Assembly: GCA_029939445.1 (NCBI GenBank) | Contig: JAOZSY010000037.1 | Coordinates: forward strand, 1 to 15,169 | DNA from: Bacteroidales bacterium | GTDB taxonomy: Bacteria > Bacteroidota > Bacteroidia > Bacteroidales > UBA1556 | Reading direction: 5' to 3' | DNA: 15,169 nucleotides | In this document: positions 13,793-15,169 of the stretch, in pieces | Layout of the letters: each line of letters opens with the position of its first letter | How positions within the stretch are numbered: position 1 is the first letter of the stretch | Program-made: the position numbers and the translations under genes | The notes under the pieces: model-generated | Told to the model about the DNA's origin: nothing | The model's input: the letters and a program-made list of their open reading frames with translations, nothing else | The model's database searches: none

Positions 13793-15169
13793 ATCATCCC
13801 CCTCAACAACCCTAAGATCCATTTGTCGTTTGAGCATATCAACTTTTTCCACAACAACTTCTATGGCATCGCCAAGAGAGTATTCATTTTTATATCGGCG
13901 GCCTACAATGCGGTAATTATCCTCATCGAGGTAGTAAAAATCATCCTTCATACTTTGCAGAGGAATAAGACCCTCACTTTTCACTTCTGTAATTTCTACA
14001 AATAATCCCCATTTGCTTACACCAGATATTTTACCAGTAAATTGCTCACCAACCTTATCCAACATATACTCAATCTGCTTATACTTTATAGACTCGCGCT
14101 CAGCAGTTGCAGCTTTACGCTCCATTTCAGAGGTGTGTTCACAATACTCTTCATACTCATCCTCATTTACCGAAGATTCATTATCCAAATATCGTTGCAA
14201 CAGCCTATGCACCATCATATCGGGATAGCGACGTATTGGCGAAGTAAAGTGAGTATAATACTTAAAAGCCAAGCCATAATGACCAATATTTTCGGTAGAA
14301 TAAACGGCCTTAGCCATTGTACGCACCGATATTGTTTCTATCATTCGCTCCTCCCCTTTTCCTTTAATATCTTCAAAAAGCTTATTCATTGATTGCACCA
14401 AGCTACGTCTTGAATTCATACTCACTTTATAACCAAGTTTCTTTACAAACTCTGCAAACTGACTAATCTTTTCATTATTAGGTTCATCATGAATTCTATA
14501 AACAAATGTTTTAGCCTTCTGCTTATTTCCACTTTTCTTCATGCCAACATGCTCCGCAACTTTTCTGTTTGCTAGCAACATAAAATCCTCAACAAGCCAA
14601 TTTGCCTCTTTCTGAATTTTGAGATGTGCCCCTATTGGATGCCCATCTTCATCAAGGTCAAATTTCACCTCCTCCGATTTAAAGTTTATACTACCATTCT
14701 TAAATCGTCGTGCTCTTAATTTTGACGACAAGTCATGAAGTTGCATAATCTCACTTTTATATTTATCATCAGCTCCCTCAATCACATCTTGTGCTTCGGC
14801 ATAAGTATATCTTCTGTCCGAAAGAGTTACAGTACGACCAAACCATTGATTCTGAATTTCGGACTCTTCATCAAGTTCGAAAATAGCAGAGAAAGTAAGT
14901 TTTTCTTCATTTGGACGAAGACTACAAACTAAATTCGATAATTTTTCTGGCAACATAGGAATTGTTCTATCCACAAGATAAATAGAAGTACCACGTTCGT
15001 ATGCTTCTCTATCCAAAGCCGAACCTGGAGTTACATAATGAGTAACATCAGCAATATGAATTCCTACTTCCCAATTTCCATTCTCTAATTTGCGAAGCGA
15101 AAGAGCATCGTCAAAATCTTTAGCATCATAAGGATCAATTGTGCAAGTAAATATATCTCTACAATCGCG
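13787..15169 (-). CDS. rnr: Ribonuclease R, C-terminal part
   Basis: A processive 3'-to-5' exoribonuclease that degrades structured RNA. The frame is open to the right edge, giving 460 visible codons with the N-terminal cold-shock domains missing. The visible part starts in the RNB catalytic domain: TIDPYDAKDFDDALS contains the metal-binding Asp residues, then GIHIADVTHYVTPGSALDRE and YERGTSIYLVDRTIPMLPEK follow. Later come HFTSPIRRYPDMMVHRLLQR and a C-terminal S1 RNA-binding domain (from about GEQFTGKISGVSKWGLFVEI to RQMDLRVVEG). A TTG at 15016 could be misread as a start, but the conserved catalytic motif continues upstream of it, so the gene extends beyond the window. It ends EGDDN with a stop inside an intergenic repeat, and lacks the Lys-rich tail found in some RNase R proteins. 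Confidence 0.96.
   Translation of the reverse strand, partial: RDCRDIFTCTIDPYDAKDFDDALSLRKLENGNWEVGIHIADVTHYVTPGSALDREAYERGTSIYLVDRTIPMLPEKLSNLVCSLRPNEEKLTFSAIFELDEESEIQNQWFGRTVTLSDRRYTYAEAQDVIEGADDKYKSEIMQLHDLSSKLRARRFKNGSINFKSEEVKFDLDEDGHPIGAHLKIQKEANWLVEDFMLLANRKVAEHVGMKKSGNKQKAKTFVYRIHDEPNNEKISQFAEFVKKLGYKVSMNSRRSLVQSMNKLFEDIKGKGEERMIETISVRTMAKAVYSTENIGHYGLAFKYYTHFTSPIRRYPDMMVHRLLQRYLDNESSVNEDEYEEYCEHTSEMERKAATAERESIKYKQIEYMLDKVGEQFTGKISGVSKWGLFVEITEVKSEGLIPLQSMKDDFYYLDEDNYRIVGRRYKNEYSLGDAIEVVVEKVDMLKRQMDLRVVEGDDN

Noticed and set aside
14042..14392. Plus-strand ORFs opposite RNase R
   Set aside because: They lie antisense to the conserved RNB and S1 domains and have no independent promoter or family resemblance.
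15014..15016. TTG as the start of the RNase R gene
   Set aside because: The catalytic motif TIDPYDAKDFDDALS and the GIHIADVTHY stretch continue in the same frame upstream to the window edge. The TTG is the Leu codon in GSALDRE.

Overview
The window reads as chromosomal DNA of a Bacteroidota bacterium. It is strongly AT-rich. Starts lack clear Shine-Dalgarno sequences, and copies of the Bacteroidota -7 promoter motif TAnnTTTG lie ahead of several genes. The families also fit: KFGGASV-type aspartate kinase, DUF1684, a four-helix-bundle protein of the 23S-intervening-sequence type, and a C69 dipeptidase. Order or genus cannot be fixed from the sequence. No rRNA, tRNA, CRISPR array, insertion sequence or phage gene was seen.

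Layout. Positions 1-245 (minus) hold the N-terminus of a secreted MuiA/DUF4140-type protein. Positions 435-3892 (plus) hold rpoN (sigma-54), a PAP2-like membrane protein, nth (endonuclease III) and a DUF1684 protein. A convergent outer-membrane beta-barrel gene follows (3889-4689, minus), its stop overlapping the DUF1684 stop. A 342-base gap (4690-5031) has one doubtful 37-codon ORF and a -7 element. Positions 5032-6949 (plus) form a probable operon of two inner-membrane proteins (HdeD/DUF308 and YitT) plus YraN. Positions 7083-12302 are all minus: apt, aspartate kinase, a UbiA-family prenyltransferase, a C69 dipeptidase and a small lipoprotein with a good intrinsic terminator. suhB is on plus at 12535-13335. 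The last part is minus: a four-helix-bundle gene with a frameshifted N-terminus, and the C-terminal two thirds of RNase R running off the window.

Most genes are housekeeping: transcription (rpoN), base-excision repair (nth), RNA decay (rnr), purine salvage (apt), aspartate-family amino acids (aspartate kinase), quinone synthesis (UbiA family) and envelope functions. They do not form one pathway. I found no convincing new multi-gene system.

The most unusual signal is a family of short AT-rich intergenic repeats (core AGAATTAGGAAT). They abut or overlap gene 3' ends (yraN, suhB, rnr) and flank the four-helix-bundle gene as an inverted pair. That gene also carries a +1 frameshift that can be reconstructed exactly. 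Hairpin-rich intergenic segments at 6979-7067, 8950-9035 and 9947-9992 look like related small repeat elements.
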